Part shown: positions 43,576 through 54,878 of the stretch, piece by piece
Numbering within the stretch: position 1 is the first letter of the stretch
Layout: the number at the start of each line of letters is the position of its first letter
DNA from: Salinarimonas rosea DSM 21201
GTDB lineage: Bacteria > Pseudomonadota > Alphaproteobacteria > Rhizobiales > Beijerinckiaceae
Direction of reading: 5' to 3'
Assembly (NCBI RefSeq): GCF_000429045.1
Contig: NZ_AUBC01000016.1
Coordinates: 1-64,000, forward strand
DNA length: 64,000 bases
The notes under the pieces: generated by a model
Seen by the model: the letters and a program-made list of their open reading frames with translations, nothing else
What the model was told of the DNA's origin: nothing
Database searches by the model: none
Made by a program: the position numbers and the translations under genes

Positions 43576-44823
43576 ATGACGTTGAAGAGGCGCACGTTTC
43601 TGCAAGGGGCCGCCGCCGCGTCGGTGGCCGCGGCCACCGGCTTCCCGCACATCTGGAGCAAGAATGCCGGCCTCGCCCGCGCCCAGGGCGGCGAGATCAA
43701 GGTCGGCGTCCTGTTCTCGCTGACGGGGACGACCGGCATCATCGAGGAATCGCTCAACAAGGCGACGCTGCTGGCCATCGAGGAGATCAACGAGGCCGGC
43801 GGCATCAACGGCATGCGCATCGTGCCGATCGTCGAGGACCCCGCCTCCGATCCCGCGACCTTCGCCGAGAAGGCGCGCAAGCTCGTCGTGGGCGATCGCT
43901 GCGTCTCGGTGTTCGGCTCCTACACCTCGGCGAGCCGCAAGGCGGTTCTGCCGGTGTTCGAGCGGCGCGACAACCTGTATTGGTACCCGACCCTCTACGA
44001 GGGCCGCGAGTGCTCGAAGAACGTCATCTACACCGGCGCCGTTCCGAACCAGCAGCAGGACGAGTTCATCCCCTGGCTGTTCGAGAACTTCGGCCCGCGG
44101 TTCTACCTCATCGGCTCGAACTACATCTACCCGAAGGAGGAGAACAACTACTGCAGGAAGCTCCTGGCCGAGCTCGGCGGCGAGGTCGTCGACGAGGAGT
44201 ACGTGCCGCTGGGCCACTCCGAGTTCTCCTCGGTCATCAACAAGATCCGCTCGACGCAGCCCAACGTGATCTTCTCCACCGTGGTGGGCGACTCGGTCGT
44301 GGCCTTCCACCGCCAGTACCGCGCCGCGGGGCTCGATCCCGAGACCATGCCGATGGCGTCCCTCACCACCTCCGAGAACGAGGTGGCGGCCATGGGCGGC
44401 GACGCCGCGGCGGGGCACTTCACCTCCGCGCCCTACTTCATGGTCCACGACAGCCCGGAGAACCAGCGCTTCGTCGAGGCCTACCAGCGCCGCTGGGGCG
44501 GCGACAAGGTCACGCACTTCGTCTCCGAGCCCTCCTACTTCCAGGTCTACCTGTTCAAGCAGGCGGTCGAGAAGCTCGCGGCGAGCGACATCGATCCGCC
44601 GACCATCCGCGAGGCGGTGCGCGGCGAGGAGCTGATGGCGCCGCAGGGGCGCATCCGCATCGATCCGGACAACCTGCACGCCTGGCTGTGGCCGAAGATC
44701 GCGGTCGCCCGCTCGGACGGCCAGTTCGAGGTGCTGCGCTCCTCCTCCGACTGGCTGCGGCCCGACCCCTACGCCGCCTATCCCGGGCAGGTCTGCACCG
44801 TGAACGGCCTCGTCGAGGGCTGA
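43576..44823 (+). CDS. Amide/urea ABC transporter substrate-binding protein (UrtA/FmdD-like)
   Basis: The 415-residue protein has a Tat signal (KRRTFLQGAAAASVAAATG) and the type-I binding fold shared with AmiC: IKVGVLFSLTGTTGIIEESL, GDRCVSVFGSYTSASRKAV, YWYPTLYEGRECS and NVIYTGAVPNQQQDEF. It binds urea or short-chain amides in the periplasm for UrtBCDE. GGAGGG precedes the ATG at 43576, and the gene stands behind two terminators. Its resemblance to the cytoplasmic AmiC three genes upstream suggests that both recognise the same ligand class. Confidence 0.9.
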   Translation: MTLKRRTFLQGAAAASVAAATGFPHIWSKNAGLARAQGGEIKVGVLFSLTGTTGIIEESLNKATLLAIEEINEAGGINGMRIVPIVEDPASDPATFAEKARKLVVGDRCVSVFGSYTSASRKAVLPVFERRDNLYWYPTLYEGRECSKNVIYTGAVPNQQQDEFIPWLFENFGPRFYLIGSNYIYPKEENNYCRKLLAELGGEVVDEEYVPLGHSEFSSVINKIRSTQPNVIFSTVVGDSVVAFHRQYRAAGLDPETMPMASLTTSENEVAAMGGDAAAGHFTSAPYFMVHDSPENQRFVEAYQRRWGGDKVTHFVSEPSYFQVYLFKQAVEKLAASDIDPPTIREAVRGEELMAPQGRIRIDPDNLHAWLWPKIAVARSDGQFEVLRSSSDWLRPDPYAAYPGQVCTVNGLVEG

Positions 44824-44918
44824 TCGGCGCGCACGGCGCGTGCCTCCGGGGCGCGCCTTCGGGGCGCGGCGCGCGGCGCCGCCCCCTCCCCTTTCGTGAA
44901 CCCGGCGAGGAGGTCGCC

Positions 44919-45788
44919 TTGGAATTCTTCCTTCAGCAAGTGATGACGGGGCTCAGCATCGGCTCGATCCTGCTGCTCGTCGCGCTCGGCCTGGCGCTGA
45001 TCTACGGCTCGATGGGCGTCATCAACATGGCGCACGGCGAGTTCCTGATGCTCGGCGCCTATAGCACCTGGGCGCTGAACACGTTCTTCGGCCTCGGGCT
45101 CCTGTCGAGCCTCGTCTTCGTCTTCCTCCTCGTCGGGGCCTTCGGCTGGGCGGTCGAGCGCGGGGTAATCCGCTTCCTCTACCGGCGCCCGCTCGACACG
45201 ATCCTCGCGACCTGGGGCATCGGCATCATCCTCCAGCAGGTGGTGCGCCTCTCCGCTGGCGGCGAGCTGCGCTACGTCGAGATGCCGGAGGTGCTCACCG
45301 CCACGGTGTCGATCCTGGGCGTCACGGTCCCCGGCTACCGGGTGTTCGTCTTCGTCGTCGTCGCCGCGCTGTTCGCGCTGACCTGGGCGCTGATGTTCAA
45401 GACCGACTTCGGCCGGCGCCTGCGCGCCGTGGTGCAGGACCGCGACACCGCCACCTGCTTCGGCGTCGACGCCGACCGCGTCTATTCCCTCACCTTCGCG
45501 TACGGCGCGGGCCTCGCCGGGCTCGCCGGTGCTCTCGTCGCGCCCCTGAAGAGCGTGTCGCCCGAGATGGGCACCGCCTACGTCGTCGACGCCTTCTTCG
45601 TCGTAGTGCTCGGCGGCGTGCAGAGCCTCTTCGGCACCGTGGTGAGCGCGGGCCTGCTCGGCCAGCTGACCGGCTCGCTGGCCTGGGTGACGAACGACAC
45701 CGTGGCCAAGGCGCTCGTCCTCGTCGCGATCGTCGTGATCATTCGCTTCCGCCCGCAGGGCCTGTTCGTCGCCAAGGTGCGGAGCTGA
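44919..45788 (+). CDS. urtB: ABC transporter permease, UrtB type
   Basis: The 289-residue branched-chain-amino-acid-type permease has eight membrane helices and the UrtB signature GLSIGSILLLVALGLALIYG, then MGVINMAHGEFLMLGAY. The start is TTG at 44919, 6 nt after GGCGAGGAGG; an in-frame ATG at 44943 would remove most of the helix-1 lead. TTG use is unusual in this window. It follows the binding-protein gene by 95 bp and pairs with UrtC as the membrane pore. Confidence 0.88.
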   Translation: MEFFLQQVMTGLSIGSILLLVALGLALIYGSMGVINMAHGEFLMLGAYSTWALNTFFGLGLLSSLVFVFLLVGAFGWAVERGVIRFLYRRPLDTILATWGIGIILQQVVRLSAGGELRYVEMPEVLTATVSILGVTVPGYRVFVFVVVAALFALTWALMFKTDFGRRLRAVVQDRDTATCFGVDADRVYSLTFAYGAGLAGLAGALVAPLKSVSPEMGTAYVVDAFFVVVLGGVQSLFGTVVSAGLLGQLTGSLAWVTNDTVAKALVLVAIVVIIRFRPQGLFVAKVRS

Positions 45789-45791
45789 GCC

Positions 45792-46939
45792 ATGACCAAG
45801 CGCGAAACCTCCCGCCACATCTCCCGCCACCTGCGCGAGGGCCGGCTGCAGATCGCCGCCTACGCCGCGATCTGCCTGGCGGTCTTCCTCGTCCCCGTGC
45901 TGGTGGACAACGACTTCCTGCTCAACCGCTACGCCCGCTACCTCGTGCTCGGCATGGTCGCGATGTCGCTCGCCCTCGCCTGGGGCTACGCCGGCATCCT
46001 CAACCTCGGCCACGCGCTGAGCTTCGGCATCGGCTCCTACTGCATGGCGATGACGCTGAAGCTGCGCACGGTGCCGACGCACACGGGCTCGGACGGCCTG
46101 CCGGACTTCATGGTCTGGAACAACGTCGAGACCCTGCCCTGGCTGTGGGTGCCCTTCCACTCGACGACCTTCGCCATCGCGGCGGGGCTCCTCGCGCCCG
46201 CCCTCGTCGCCGCGGTGCTCGGCTGGTTCATGTTCCGGGGGCGCGTCACCGGCGTGTTCGTCGCGATCATCACGCTCGCGAGCCTCGTCGTCGCCAACCT
46301 GCTCGTCATCGACATGCAGGCCTATACCGGCGGCTTCAACGGCATCACCGACCTCGCCCAGCTGAGCCTCTTCGGCATCACCTTCGACGCCTACTCGAAG
46401 TCGACCTACTACCTCGTCGCGACCTGCCTCACGCTCTCGCTCTTCGCCTGCCTGGCGGTGACGCGCTCCAAGGCAGGGCTGATCCTGCAGGCGATCCGCG
46501 ACGACGAGCGGCGGGTGCGCTTCTTCGGCTACGACGTCGCCTCCTACAAGGTGATGGCGATGGCGGTCTCCGCCGCCGTCGCGGGGCTCGCGGGCATGCT
46601 CTACACGGTCGTGATGGAGTTCGCCTCGCCGACCTTCCTCGGCGTGCCGCTGTCGCTGTCCATCGTGATCTGGTGTGCCGTCGGCGGCCGCCAGAGCCTC
46701 GCGGGCGCCATGCTCGGCGCCATCGTCATCGCGGCGATGCAGGGGGCCCTGTCCGAGAGCGAGGCCTTCCTCGAGACCTGGACGCTGGTGATGGGCGTCG
46801 TCTTCGTCGCCGTCGTCCTCTTCCTGCCCCAGGGGCTCGCCGGTCTCGTCGAGATCGTCCGCGCGCGGCTCGCCGCCGCCCGCGCCCGGCCGGCCGAGCC
46901 GATCGCGCCCGTGGCGGCACCCGGAACGGGAGAGCGCTC

Positions 46940-46943
<4 letters not shown>
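45792..46943 (+). CDS. urtC: ABC transporter permease, UrtC type
   Basis: The 383-residue permease has about ten helices with the LivM/UrtC features MSLALAWGYAGILNLGHALSFGIGSY and the cytoplasmic EAA-like AIRDDERRVRFFGYDV loop. It follows urtB by 3 bp and overlaps urtD by ATGA. Together UrtBC transport the amide or urea bound by the preceding binding protein. Length matches UrtC (about 360-390). Confidence 0.9.
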
Positions 46944-47684
<741 letters not shown>

Positions 47685-47692
<8 letters not shown>

Positions 47693-48383
47693 GATCGACC
47701 GCCTCGACGGCTTCTACGGCAACGCCCAGGCCCTGCACGGGGTCTCGCTCGCGGTGGCGGGCGGCGGCTTCCTGTCCGTGCTCGGCCGCAACGGCGTGGG
47801 CAAGACCACGCTGATGCGCGCCATCCTCGGTCTCCTCGACCGCACCGCCGGCACGATCCGGCTCGACGGTCGCGACCTCGCCGCGCTGAAGACCCACGAG
47901 CGCGCCCGCGCCGGTGTCGGCTACGTGCCCCAGGGCCGCGGGATCCTGCCGCGCTTCACGGTGGAGGAGAACCTCGCGCTCGGCGGCTTCGCCCGCACGA
48001 GCGGGCGCGGGGCCGAGCTGCAGGCGCTCGTCTACGACATGTTCCCGGTGCTCAAGGACTTCCGCACCCGCGCCGGGGGCAACCTCTCGGGCGGCCAGCA
48101 GCAGCAGCTCGCCATCGGGCGTGCGCTGCTCACCGACCCGCGCATCATCCTGCTCGACGAGCCGGCGGAGGGCATCCAGCCCAACATCGTCGAGCAGATC
48201 GAGGAGGCCATCGTCTCCCTCAATCGCAAGCTCGGCATCACGATCGTGCTCGTGGAGCAGGACATCGCGTTCGCGCGGCGCGCCTCCTCCTCCTTCGCCA
48301 TCCTGGAGAAGGGGCACGTCGTCGCCGCCGGGGCCGTCGCCGACCTGACGGACGACCTGGTGCACCGGCACATGGCGGTCTGA
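47685..48383 (+). CDS. urtE: ABC transporter ATP-binding protein, UrtE type
   Basis: The 232-residue ATPase starts with GTG at 47685 (MLEIDRLDGFYGNAQALHG). Walker A GRNGVGKTTLM, signature LSGGQQQQLAIGRAL, Walker B IILLDEPAEGIQPNIVEQI and the H-loop-like VLVEQDIAF are all present; PAEGIQPNIV is typical of UrtE. It overlaps urtD by 8 bp and is followed 57 bp later by the amidase gene. Confidence 0.93.
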
Positions 48384-48440
48384 CCACCACGGCCGCCGTC
48401 CGCGCCGGACAACGCACGTTCCCATACGGAGGAAAGACCC

Positions 48441-49478
48441 ATGCTTCACGGCGATATTTCCAGCAGCAACGACACCGTCGGCGTGGCGGTCGTCAACTAC
48501 AAGATGCCGCGCCTGCACACCCGGGCCGAGGTGCTCGACAACGCCCGCAAGATCGCGACGATGATCGAGGGCATGAAGGTCGGGCTGCCCGGGATGGATC
48601 TCGTGATCTTCCCCGAATACTCGACCCACGGCATCATGTACGACCAGAAGGAGATGTACGAGACCGCCTCCGCCTGCCCGGGCGAGGAGACGGCGATCTT
48701 CGCCGAGGCCTGCCGCAAGGCCAAGGTCTGGGGCGTGTTCTCGCTCACCGGGGAGCAGCACGAGGAGCATCCGAACAAGGCGCCCTACAACACGCTCATC
48801 CTGATGAACGACCAGGGCGAGATCGTGCAGAAGTACCGCAAGATCATGCCCTGGGTCCCGATCGAGGGCTGGTATCCCGGCAACTGCACCTACGTGTCCG
48901 AGGGGCCGAAGGGGCTCAAGGTCAGCCTCATCATCTGCGACGACGGCAACTATCCGGAGATCTGGCGCGACTGCGCCATGAAGGGCGCCGAGCTGATCGT
49001 GCGCTGCCAGGGCTACATGTACCCCGCCAAGGAGCAGCAGGTGATCATGTCGAAGGCGATGGCCTTCGCCAACAACGTCTACGTCGCGGTGGCGAACGCC
49101 GCCGGGTTCGACGGGGTGTATTCCTACTTCGGCCACTCGGCGCTGATCGGCTTCGACGGCCGCACGCTCGGCGAGTGCGGCGAGGAGGATTACGGCATCC
49201 AGTACGCCGCGCTCTCGAAGTCGCTGATCCGCGACGCGCGGCGCAACATGCAGTCGCAGAACCACCTCTACAAGCTCGTGCACCGCGGCTACACCGGCAT
49301 GATCAACTCCGGCGAAAGCGACAAGGGCGTGGCCGCCTGCCCCTACGACTTCTACCAGAAGTGGATCTCCGACCCGGAGGGGACCCGCGAGATGGTCGAG
49401 GCCATCACCCGCTCCACCGCCGGCACCGACGAATGCCCGATCGAGGGCATCCCCAACGAGCGCTCCGCCCACCGCTGA
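48441..49478 (+). CDS. amiE: Aliphatic amidase
   Basis: The 345-residue nitrilase-superfamily enzyme hydrolyses short-chain amides such as acetamide to acid and ammonia. Catalytic residues align exactly with Pseudomonas aeruginosa AmiE: Glu59 (FPEYS), Lys134 (KYRKI), Glu142 and Cys166 (IICDDGN); long stretches such as [18 protein letters not shown] are identical in kind. Formamidase (AmiF) is a close relative, but the numbering and opening [14 protein letters not shown] favour AmiE. GGAGGAAAG precedes the ATG. It is the catabolic enzyme of the operon. Confidence 0.95.
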   Translation: MLHGDISSSNDTVGVAVVNYKMPRLHTRAEVLDNARKIATMIEGMKVGLPGMDLVIFPEYSTHGIMYDQKEMYETASACPGEETAIFAEACRKAKVWGVFSLTGEQHEEHPNKAPYNTLILMNDQGEIVQKYRKIMPWVPIEGWYPGNCTYVSEGPKGLKVSLIICDDGNYPEIWRDCAMKGAELIVRCQGYMYPAKEQQVIMSKAMAFANNVYVAVANAAGFDGVYSYFGHSALIGFDGRTLGECGEEDYGIQYAALSKSLIRDARRNMQSQNHLYKLVHRGYTGMINSGESDKGVAACPYDFYQKWISDPEGTREMVEAITRSTAGTDECPIEGIPNERSAHR

Positions 49479-49598
49479 GCATCCGCCGATGCTCTAGACC
49501 CCGAGCACGAGCGCTCGCGCGGGCCGGCCCGGCCGCACCCGGGACGGCCCGCAACCCTCCGCGGGCGTCCGCCCGCGCTCCCGACCAGGGAACACGAG

Positions 49599-50396
49599 AT
49601 GCCCCTCTCCGACTACCGCATCGACGCCGAGCCCTTCTACGCGCCGCAGGGCGACGAGATCGACCTCTTCGCCGCCGCCCACGCGCTGCGCCAGCCGGTG
49701 ATGATCAAGGGCCCGACCGGCTGCGGCAAGACGCGCTTCGTCGAGCACATGGCCTGGCGGCTCGGGCGCCCGCTCGTCACGGTGGCCTGCCACGAGGACA
49801 TGACCGCCTCCGACCTCGTCGGCCGCTTCCTGCTCGACGTGGACGGCACCCGCTGGCACGACGGGCCCCTGACGCTCGCCGTGCGCCACGGCGCCATCTG
49901 CTATCTCGACGAGATCGTCGAGGCGCGCCAGGACACGACCGTCGTGATCCACCCGCTCACGGACGACCGCCGGGTGCTGCCGCTCGAGAAGAGGAACGAG
50001 CTGGTGCGCGCCCATCCCGACTTCCAGCTCGTGATCTCCTACAATCCCGGCTACCAGAGCGTGCTCAAGGACCTGAAGGAATCCACCAAGCAGCGCTTCG
50101 TCGCACTGGACTTCGGCTATCCCGATTCCGCCCGGGAGGCGCGGATCGTCGCCCGCGAGGCGGGAATCGACCTCGACGCGGCGGAGCTCCTCGTGCGCAT
50201 CGCCCAGCGCAGCCGCAACCTGAAGGGCCACGGCCTCGACGAGGGCGCCTCGACGCGCATGCTGATCCAGGCGGGGCGGCTGATGGGGCGCGGCATCGCG
50301 GCCGCCGTCGCGGCCGAGATCGCCATCGTCCTGCCGCTCACGGACGAGCCGGACCTGCGCCGCACCCTCGCCGAGGCGATCGACGCGTGCCTCTAG
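49599..50396 (+). CDS. MoxR-type AAA+ ATPase (NorQ/CbbQ/AmiB-like)
   Basis: The 265-residue ATPase has Walker A GPTGCGKT (residues 38-45), Walker [11 protein letters not shown] near residue 103, a sensor-1 region YNPGYQ and an arginine-containing RF...[16 protein letters not shown]-terminal lid. Members (NorQ, NirQ, CbbQ) work with a VWA-domain partner to remodel or activate metal enzymes and transporters. The P. aeruginosa ami operon also has an ATPase, AmiB. The next gene supplies the VWA partner. No RuBisCO or nitric-oxide reductase gene is nearby, so the client is likely in the amide operon. Confidence 0.9.
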   Translation: MPLSDYRIDAEPFYAPQGDEIDLFAAAHALRQPVMIKGPTGCGKTRFVEHMAWRLGRPLVTVACHEDMTASDLVGRFLLDVDGTRWHDGPLTLAVRHGAICYLDEIVEARQDTTVVIHPLTDDRRVLPLEKRNELVRAHPDFQLVISYNPGYQSVLKDLKESTKQRFVALDFGYPDSAREARIVAREAGIDLDAAELLVRIAQRSRNLKGHGLDEGASTRMLIQAGRLMGRGIAAAVAAEIAIVLPLTDEPDLRRTLAEAIDACL

Positions 50397-52654
50397 CATC
50401 CGGCCAGGACCCGGCGGGGACACCTCCGAGGGCGCGGATCGAGGCGCTCGCCGCGCGCCTGCGCGCCGCCGCCGGCCCAGACGCCGAAACCGCCTGGCGC
50501 GCCGGGCTCTCGGCCCTCGCCGAGCGGGCCGGCCCGTCCTCGCTTCCCGCGGCGAGCCTGATCGACGCGGCGCAGGCCTGCCTCGAGGCGGGCCGCGGCG
50601 AGGCGGTCGCGCTCCTTTCCGAGCACGCCCCCGTCCTCCTCGAGCGCGCCGGCCGCCGCGCCGCGGTCGCGACGCTCACGGAGATCCCCCGGCTCCTGCC
50701 CCGGCTGCCGACGCGGGACGACGTCGCACGCGTCCTCGGCACGCTCGTGCGCCTCGCGCCGCGCGGGCCGGCCGCCGTCGAGCCGCTCGTGCGCACGAGC
50801 CACCTCCTCCTCGCCCGGCTCGACCCCGACGCCCTCGACGCCTTCGTCGAGACCGGCCTCGCGCTGGCCGGAGCCGATGCGCGGCGGCTCGTCGCCTTCG
50901 TCGGCCTGTCCTCCCGGGAGGGGCGCGCCGCGCTCGAGGCCGAGGCCGGGGAGCGGCCGCTCGCCGAGCGCGCGCCGGGCCTGTCGCGCTTCGTCGCCGC
51001 GCTGTTCGGCGTCCACCTGCTCGTGCGCCCCGCGAGCGTCGAGGGCGACCCGCGGGCGGCGCGGCGCACGCGCTTCGACGGGCGCCTCGTCCTCCTGCCG
51101 GAGAGCTTCCGCGGCTATCGCGGCGCGGCGGCCGCAGGGCTCGAGCGCGCCGCCCTCGCCCATGTCGGCGCCCACCTCGCGTTCGGCAGCGGCCGCCTCG
51201 ACCCGGGGACGCTGAAGCCGGTCCAGATCGCGATCGTCTCGCTGATGGAGGACGCGCGGGTCGAGCGGCTGGCGATGGCGGCGCTGCCGGGCCTCGCGCG
51301 GCTGTGGCTGCCCTTCCACACCGCGCGCGCCGAGGGCGCGCAGACGGCCGAGAACCTGCTGGCGCGGCTCTCCCGCGCGCTGGTCGACCCGAATTTCCGC
51401 GACGATGCGCCCTGGGTGATGCGGGGCCGCGCGCTCCTCGAGGAGGCGCTGGCCGATCCGCATCCCGGCACGCTGCGCCGCGCCGCCGGGGTGCTCGGCA
51501 ACGACCTCGGCCAGATGCGGGTGCGGTTCGACGCCAAGGGATACGTGCCCCAGCCGGTCTACCGCGACGACAATTCCGGCCTGTGGCTGTTCGAGCCGGA
51601 CGCGCCGCCGCCCGTCGACGCGCCGGAGATCGCCGCGCAGGCCGTGCGCATCGAGGCGACCGAGAGTCCCGCGACGCCCCCCGATCGCGATCGCCGCGAG
51701 CGCGGCGCCGACGCGCCTCCCGCTCCGGCCCGCCCGCGCGACGCCGCCGAGGAGGGCCGGCCCGTCCTCCGTCTGCCCGAGTGGGACTACCGCGCCGGGC
51801 GCCTGCGGCCCGACTGGGTGAGTGTCCTCGACGAGCGGCCCCGCACCGCCCCCGCGCATCTCGTCGATCGCTGGATCGAGGCGCGTCCGGCGACGCTGCT
51901 GCGTACCGAGGCGCTGGTGCGGCAGGCGCGGGTCGGCCGGCCGAAGCGGCTGCGCCGGCAGGCGGAGGGCGAGCGGCTCGACCTCGACGCCGCCATCGGC
52001 GCGGTGCTCGACCAGCGTCTCGGCCTCGCGCCCGACCCGCGGGTGTTCGAGACCGTGCGCATCGCCGAGCGCGACGTCGCCCTCGTTCTCCTGCTCGACA
52101 TCTCGGAATCGACCAAGGACACGATCGGCGGGACGACCACCTCGGTGTTCTCCGTCCTGCGCGACGCCACCGCCGTCCTCTCCAGCGTGCTCCATGCGCT
52201 CGGCGACCCCTTCGCCGTGCACGCCTTCGCCTCGGACGGGCGCGAGAAGCTGCACTACACCCGCGTCAAGGGCTTCGACGAGCCCTTCGCGGCCGCCGCG
52301 AAGAGCCGCCTCGCGGGCTTGCGGCCCGGCTTCTCGACGCGCATGGGCGCGGCGCTGCGCATGGCGACCCGGGCGCTCGCCGACTGCCGGGCCCATCGCC
52401 GGCTGATCCTCCTCGTCACCGACGGCGAGCCGTCGGACGTCGATTGCCCCGACCCGCGCCATCTCGTCGAGGACGCGCGCAAGGCCGTGCAGGAGGCCGC
52501 CGCGCTCGGCGTGGACGCCTTCTGCGTGGCGGTCGCGCCGCGCGACGATGCCGCGCTCGCCACCGTGTTCGGCCGCGCCAATGTCGCCCACCTGCCCCGG
52601 GTCGAGGCCCTGCCGGACCGCCTGCCGCAGGTCTATTGCCGGCTCGTGCGTTGA
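50387..52654 (+). CDS. VWA-domain protein (NorD/CbbO-like), partner of the MoxR ATPase
   Basis: The 755-residue protein begins with GTG at 50387, overlapping the ATPase gene by 10 bp. Its N-terminal 500 residues are helical and Ala/Arg/Glu-rich; a Pro-rich linker lies at about 400-465. The C-terminal VWA domain contains the MIDAS motif DISES (Asp571-Ser573-Ser575) with TDGEPSD near residue 685, consistent with metal-ion binding. MoxR-VWA pairs form adaptor-chaperone machines (CbbQO, NorQD). This pair behind amiE may support the amidase or transporter; that is inference. Confidence 0.88.
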   Translation: MPLASGQDPAGTPPRARIEALAARLRAAAGPDAETAWRAGLSALAERAGPSSLPAASLIDAAQACLEAGRGEAVALLSEHAPVLLERAGRRAAVATLTEIPRLLPRLPTRDDVARVLGTLVRLAPRGPAAVEPLVRTSHLLLARLDPDALDAFVETGLALAGADARRLVAFVGLSSREGRAALEAEAGERPLAERAPGLSRFVAALFGVHLLVRPASVEGDPRAARRTRFDGRLVLLPESFRGYRGAAAAGLERAALAHVGAHLAFGSGRLDPGTLKPVQIAIVSLMEDARVERLAMAALPGLARLWLPFHTARAEGAQTAENLLARLSRALVDPNFRDDAPWVMRGRALLEEALADPHPGTLRRAAGVLGNDLGQMRVRFDAKGYVPQPVYRDDNSGLWLFEPDAPPPVDAPEIAAQAVRIEATESPATPPDRDRRERGADAPPAPARPRDAAEEGRPVLRLPEWDYRAGRLRPDWVSVLDERPRTAPAHLVDRWIEARPATLLRTEALVRQARVGRPKRLRRQAEGERLDLDAAIGAVLDQRLGLAPDPRVFETVRIAERDVALVLLLDISESTKDTIGGTTTSVFSVLRDATAVLSSVLHALGDPFAVHAFASDGREKLHYTRVKGFDEPFAAAAKSRLAGLRPGFSTRMGAALRMATRALADCRAHRRLILLVTDGEPSDVDCPDPRHLVEDARKAVQEAAALGVDAFCVAVAPRDDAALATVFGRANVAHLPRVEALPDRLPQVYCRLVR

Positions 52655-52658
52655 CGGG

Positions 52659-53702
52659 CTACGCCGCCGCCTCCGGCGACCAGCGCGTCTCGCCCTCCGA
52701 GAACAGCGGCACGAGCTCGCCGTGCTCGGGCACCTCGAGGGCGCGCATCACCGGGCGGGCGCGCTCGACATAGGTGACGCGCCGCTCGGACGGCGCGCGG
52801 CCGTAGAAGGCGGGGCCGTTGAGGGAGGCGAAGGCCTCGAAGCGGTCGAGCGCGTCCTCCTCGGCGAAGACGCCGAGATAGGCCTCGATGGCCACGGGGG
52901 CCGAGAACACGCCGGCGCAGCCGCAGGCGCTCTCCTTGTCGTCGCGCAGGTGGGGCGCCGTGTCGGTGCCCAGGAAGAACTGCCGCTCCCCGCTCGTCGC
53001 CGCCTCGCGCAGCGCCAGGCGATGCTCCTCGCGCTTGAGGATCGGCAGGCAGAACATGTGGGGGCGGAGCCCACCGGCGAAGAGGGCGTTGCGGTTGTAG
53101 ATCAGGTGCTGCGGGGTGATCGTCGCGCCCATGCGCTCCGGATGAGCGCGCACGAAGGCCACCGCCTCGCGGGTCGTGACGTGCTCCATCACGACGCGCA
53201 GCTTCGGGAAGCGCGCGAGCGTCGGCGCGAGCACGTCGTCGAGGAAGCGGTGCTCGCGGTCGAACATGTCGACGTGCGGCCCCACCACCTCGCCATGGGT
53301 GAGCAGCGGGATGCCCGCCTCCTCCATCGCCGCGAGCACGCGGTCGAGCTTGCGGATATCGCTGACCCCGTGGGCGGAGTTCGTCGTGGCGTTGGCGGGA
53401 TAGAGCTTCGCCGCGGTGAAGACGCCCTCGGCGTGCCCGCGCACCAGGTCCGAAGGATCGGTGTCGTCCGTGAGGTAGCAGGTCATCAGGGGCGTGAAGT
53501 CGCAGCCCTCCGGCACGGCGGCGAGAATCCGCTCGCGATAGGCGGCGGCCATCGCCGCGCTCGTCACCGGCGGGGAGAGGTTCGGCATCACGATCGCGGC
53601 GTGGACCGCGCGGGCCGTATAGGGCACGACGGTGCGCAGCATGGCGCCGTCGCGGAAGTGGACGTGCATGTCGGCCGGCTGGCGGATCGTGATCGTGCGC
53701 AT
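52659..53702 (-). CDS. pyrC: Dihydroorotase (class II, E. coli PyrC type)
   Basis: The 347-residue zinc enzyme interconverts dihydroorotate and N-carbamoyl-L-aspartate. All metal ligands align with E. coli PyrC: His13 and His15 (MHVHFRDG), carboxylated Lys99 (AAKLYPANATTN), His136 (LTHGE), His174 and Asp247 (LGTDTAPH). Length fits (348 in E. coli). It ends 4 bp before the VWA gene stop and diverges from the XRE regulator and TRAP-pyrK-pyrD genes across about 177 bp. The reaction is reversible, so it could serve synthesis or breakdown of orotate. Confidence 0.96.
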   Translation of the reverse strand: MRTITIRQPADMHVHFRDGAMLRTVVPYTARAVHAAIVMPNLSPPVTSAAMAAAYRERILAAVPEGCDFTPLMTCYLTDDTDPSDLVRGHAEGVFTAAKLYPANATTNSAHGVSDIRKLDRVLAAMEEAGIPLLTHGEVVGPHVDMFDREHRFLDDVLAPTLARFPKLRVVMEHVTTREAVAFVRAHPERMGATITPQHLIYNRNALFAGGLRPHMFCLPILKREEHRLALREAATSGERQFFLGTDTAPHLRDDKESACGCAGVFSAPVAIEAYLGVFAEEDALDRFEAFASLNGPAFYGRAPSERRVTYVERARPVMRALEVPEHGELVPLFSEGETRWSPEAAA

Positions 53703-53879
53703 GCGTCCCTCCGTCCTCCCCGCGCGCCCTGCGCGGGAGACCGGACCTACGCCCTCCGGCGCCGCTCGGCAATTCGGAAAAACCGCCGGGCGGGCCGCGA
53801 TTTCCCCGACGGGCGACGGCTTGCCCCCGCACGCGGCTGCGGCCAGGATCGCCGCGAAACGAGAGATGGAGACGCCCCG

Positions 53880-54839
53880 ATTCCCGGCCCCGACCGGCGC
53901 GCCGTCACGGACGCCACCGATCCCGCCCCCGCCGCCGAGCCGAGCCAGCGCATCCGCCTCTCGGACGTCGGCGCGCGCCTGCGCGCCTTCCGCATGGGCC
54001 GCGGGCTGACGCCGGAGGACGTCGCGGCGCGCATCGGAATCTCGCGCGCAGCGCTCTACCGCGCCGAGCAGGGCCAGATCCCCAAGATCGAGACGCTGGC
54101 CGGCATCGCCGACGTGCTCGACACCTCGCTCGCGAGCCTGCTCGGCGCCGGCATCGAGTACGTGCCGACGGCGGTGGCCTTCTTCGAGCGCATGCGCCAG
54201 CTGGAGGAGGCCTCCCACGAGGTGGTCGGGCTGTTCGGGCCGGTCTCCTACCTCCTGACGTCGGACGCCTACGACGCCATGCTGGCGGAGGTTCTGCGGG
54301 AGGGACCACGCGCGGGACGCGGCGCGGGCGACAAGGACGGCGCGGCGCTGGAGACGCTGCTGACGGTCCTGCGCGAGCGCAAGGCCTGGTTCCGCGCGGC
54401 GAAGCCCGCCATCGTCAGCCTGATCTCCTCCTCCGACATCGAGCGCTTCCTCGCCCACGGAGCGGTGGGGCGCTACGACCTGGACGAGGCGACGATCCTG
54501 CGCCGTCGCCGGGAAGCGCGGCGGGAGGTGGAGCACATCGCGGCGCTCGTGGCCGACCCGCCGGCGAACGTCGAGATCGGAATCGTGCTCGAGCCGACGC
54601 CGGCGACGACGTTCCAGATCTTCCGTCAGCCCGACCGCTCGGTCCTCGCCATCTCGCCGTTCCGCCTCGGCGAGCAGCCCAACGTCAGCCTCGGCGTCGC
54701 GCTGATCACCTCGGCGCCCGAGCCGATGGCGCTGCACGAGGAGATCGCCGCGCGGCTTCGCGCCAGCGCGCTCCGGGGTGACGCGGCGCTCGCGCACCTG
54801 CGGGCGCTCGTCGCGCGCCACGGCGTCGAGCCTGCCTAA
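53880..54839 (+). CDS. XRE-family transcriptional regulator, start codon unusual
   Basis: The HTH (about residues 26-85: LRAFRMGRGLTPEDVAARIG, ISRAALYRAEQGQIPKIETL) is followed by a 230-residue C-terminal ligand or oligomer domain. No ATG, GTG or TTG exists in this frame just upstream: the first ATG, at 53994, cuts HTH helix 1. The best placed option is ATT at 53880, with GGAG at 53867-53870. Alternatively a frameshift joins ATG 53866. Either a non-canonical start or a sequence error is likely. It lies between divergent pyrC and the TRAP genes, so it probably controls both. Length from ATT is 319 residues. Confidence 0.75.
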   Translation: MPGPDRRAVTDATDPAPAAEPSQRIRLSDVGARLRAFRMGRGLTPEDVAARIGISRAALYRAEQGQIPKIETLAGIADVLDTSLASLLGAGIEYVPTAVAFFERMRQLEEASHEVVGLFGPVSYLLTSDAYDAMLAEVLREGPRAGRGAGDKDGAALETLLTVLRERKAWFRAAKPAIVSLISSSDIERFLAHGAVGRYDLDEATILRRRREARREVEHIAALVADPPANVEIGIVLEPTPATTFQIFRQPDRSVLAISPFRLGEQPNVSLGVALITSAPEPMALHEEIAARLRASALRGDAALAHLRALVARHGVEPA

Positions 54840-54840
54840 A

Positions 54841-54871
54841 AGACGCGCAGCGCGCGTCTCATTTTTGAGAC
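54841..54871 (+). terminator. Terminator of XRE gene with overlapping palindrome
   Basis: AGACGCGC-AGC-GCGCGTCT (54841-54859) then C-A-T5 forms a terminator after the regulator. It overlaps a second palindrome, GTCTCA-TTTT-TGAGAC (54856-54871), which may be an operator for the downstream TRAP promoter. Confidence 0.65.
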
Positions 54872-54878
54872 TTTTCTG

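Noticed and set aside
49175-50386. 5' extension of the VWA gene frame by about 400 codons
   Set aside because: It runs out of frame through amiE and the MoxR gene and encodes Arg-rich shadow sequence; the GTG at 50387 with overlap is the natural start.
49599-52654. CbbQO RuBisCO activase or NorQD
   Set aside because: No cbbLS or nor genes in the window; the position after amiE suggests an amide-related client.
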